From the NCBI GenBank assembly GCA_947493945.1, contig CANLSR010000001.1, forward strand, positions 248,001-312,000: a stretch of 64,000 bases of DNA, in the 5' to 3' direction. This document shows positions 59,934 to 64,000 of the stretch, in pieces. Below the pieces are notes generated by a model, which made no database searches, was not told where the DNA came from, and saw only the letters and a list, made by a program, of their open reading frames with translations. Position 1 is the stretch's first letter. Every line of letters starts with the position of its first letter. The position numbers were made by a program, and so were the translations under genes. Source of the stretch: an uncultured bacterium. Its GTDB lineage: Bacteria > Bacteroidota > Rhodothermia > Rhodothermales > Rubricoccaceae.

Positions 59934-59941
59934 TACGTTGG
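59934..59941 (+). promoter_or_regulatory. -7-like box TACGTTGG of metH
   Basis: TACGTTGG ends 23 nt before the metH ATG, as for fabI and cls. No cobalamin riboswitch-like sequence is visible in the short 59872-59964 interval. Confidence 0.5.
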
Positions 59942-59964
59942 GGCAAGACCTGACGCCTCGGCCC

Positions 59965-63639
<3,675 letters not shown>

Positions 63640-63768
63640 GGTCGGGGCGTCCGGACGGGGGAGCTGCCGCCACGTACCCGCCGGGAGGAACGGGGCCGTT
63701 CCGTCTGAGGCCAGCGAACGCTGCCGAGACGGCGCCGCCCGATACCCAGGCCCGGCTCTCCCGGTCCC

Positions 63769-64000
63769 GTGCGGCTCCTCGTCTTCGCCCTCTGCCTGTC
63801 CGCGCTCGGCGCCGGCTCCTACGCCCTGCTCACCCGCAGCGGGGCCACCGGCGCCGCTGAGTTCGCGGGCGCCGCTGCGCCCGCCGGCGCCGACCGCCAG
63901 CCCGACGCGCAGGCGTCTCCCGAGCCGCTGGCGCCGGCCCTCCGCGAGCGCCCCGCCGTCCGCACGCGCCTCGTGGTGGAGGCGTACGAGGTCGCCGGGG
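63769..64000 (+). CDS. Exported protein, truncated by the window end
   Basis: A reading frame beginning at GTG 63769 stays open to the last base (77 codons). It starts with a signal-peptide-like segment (about 1-20, VRLLVFALCLSALGAGSY) followed by an Ala/Pro-rich stretch. The visible part is too short to name a family; the VVEAYEVAG segment at the end recalls the first strand of SAF/CpaB-type pilus proteins but this is weak. The 129-bp gap after metH holds no clear gene. Confidence 0.5.
   Translation, partial: MRLLVFALCLSALGAGSYALLTRSGATGAAEFAGAAAPAGADRQPDAQASPEPLAPALRERPAVRTRLVVEAYEVAG

Noticed and set aside
59872-59964. Possible cobalamin or SAM riboswitch before metH
   Set aside because: The interval is only 93 bases, lacks the conserved B12-box or SAM-aptamer elements, and contains a promoter-like box 23 nt from the start.

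Overview
The window looks like chromosomal DNA from a very GC-rich member of the Bacteroidota/Rhodothermota line, most likely a Rhodothermales (Rubricoccaceae-like) marine bacterium. That placement is an inference. It rests on the Bacteroidota-type PdxJ, a carboxypeptidase-regulatory-domain/TonB-type outer-membrane receptor, a CcmB cytochrome c maturation protein, the lack of Shine-Dalgarno sites, and a promoter element (TANCTTSG) that reads as a GC-shifted form of the Bacteroidota -7 box TAnnTTTG. There is no rRNA, CRISPR array, prophage, transposase or plasmid gene in view. The genes are mainly core metabolism and housekeeping with some accessory genes.

Layout. 0-9.7 kb is mostly minus strand: EttA, a TerB-like protein, UDP-glucose dehydrogenase, a plus-strand tRNA-Lys/tRNA-Leu pair with a clear terminator, an L,D-transpeptidase, then the tightly coupled fabI-doxX-M1 peptidase-HAD run and a lone receiver-domain protein. 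9.7-14.7 kb carries an inositol monophosphatase, a lipoprotein, birA, an epimerase, a biotin carrier protein and dipeptidase E. 14.7-22 kb (minus) carries lipoprotein, FloA, MoaC, aminotransferase, CoaD, RsmD and a PilM-like/pseudopilin-like pair. 22-27 kb has pdxJ, a DUF3124 lipoprotein, a phytoene-desaturase-like oxidoreductase and cardiolipin synthase. 27.1-30.4 kb is a compact thiol-redox/rhodanese cluster. 30.5-37 kb has era, purL, a NYN-domain gene and hslU. 37-42 kb is an envelope-polysaccharide group (flippase, GNAT/FemAB-like, GT2, polytopic membrane protein). 42-51 kb has a tandem zinc-ribbon pair, M42 peptidase, PIG-L deacetylase, EamA transporter, ZapE, an atypical methyltransferase, a hydrolase and a glyoxalase-fold dioxygenase. 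51-64 kb has a GAF-PAS-GGDEF-EAL protein, a metal-ligand-deficient ADP-ribosylglycohydrolase homologue, ccmB, an outer-membrane receptor, a lipoprotein, full-length B12-dependent metH and the start of one more exported protein.

Two window-wide patterns stand out. First, the palindrome-like word CCGCCAGCGG/CCGCTGGCGG (extended CGCCCCGCTGGCGG) recurs in most intergenic spaces and in low-constraint parts of genes. It repeatedly occurs as inverted pairs that form hairpins just after stop codons, as uptake-sequence pairs do in Neisseria and Haemophilus. Second, a TANCTTSG-like box sits about 19-26 nt before the start codon of many first-of-operon genes, which implies very short leaders. Two G-rich heptamer arrays and a REP-like inverted repeat that supplies the birA start codon are additional local oddities.
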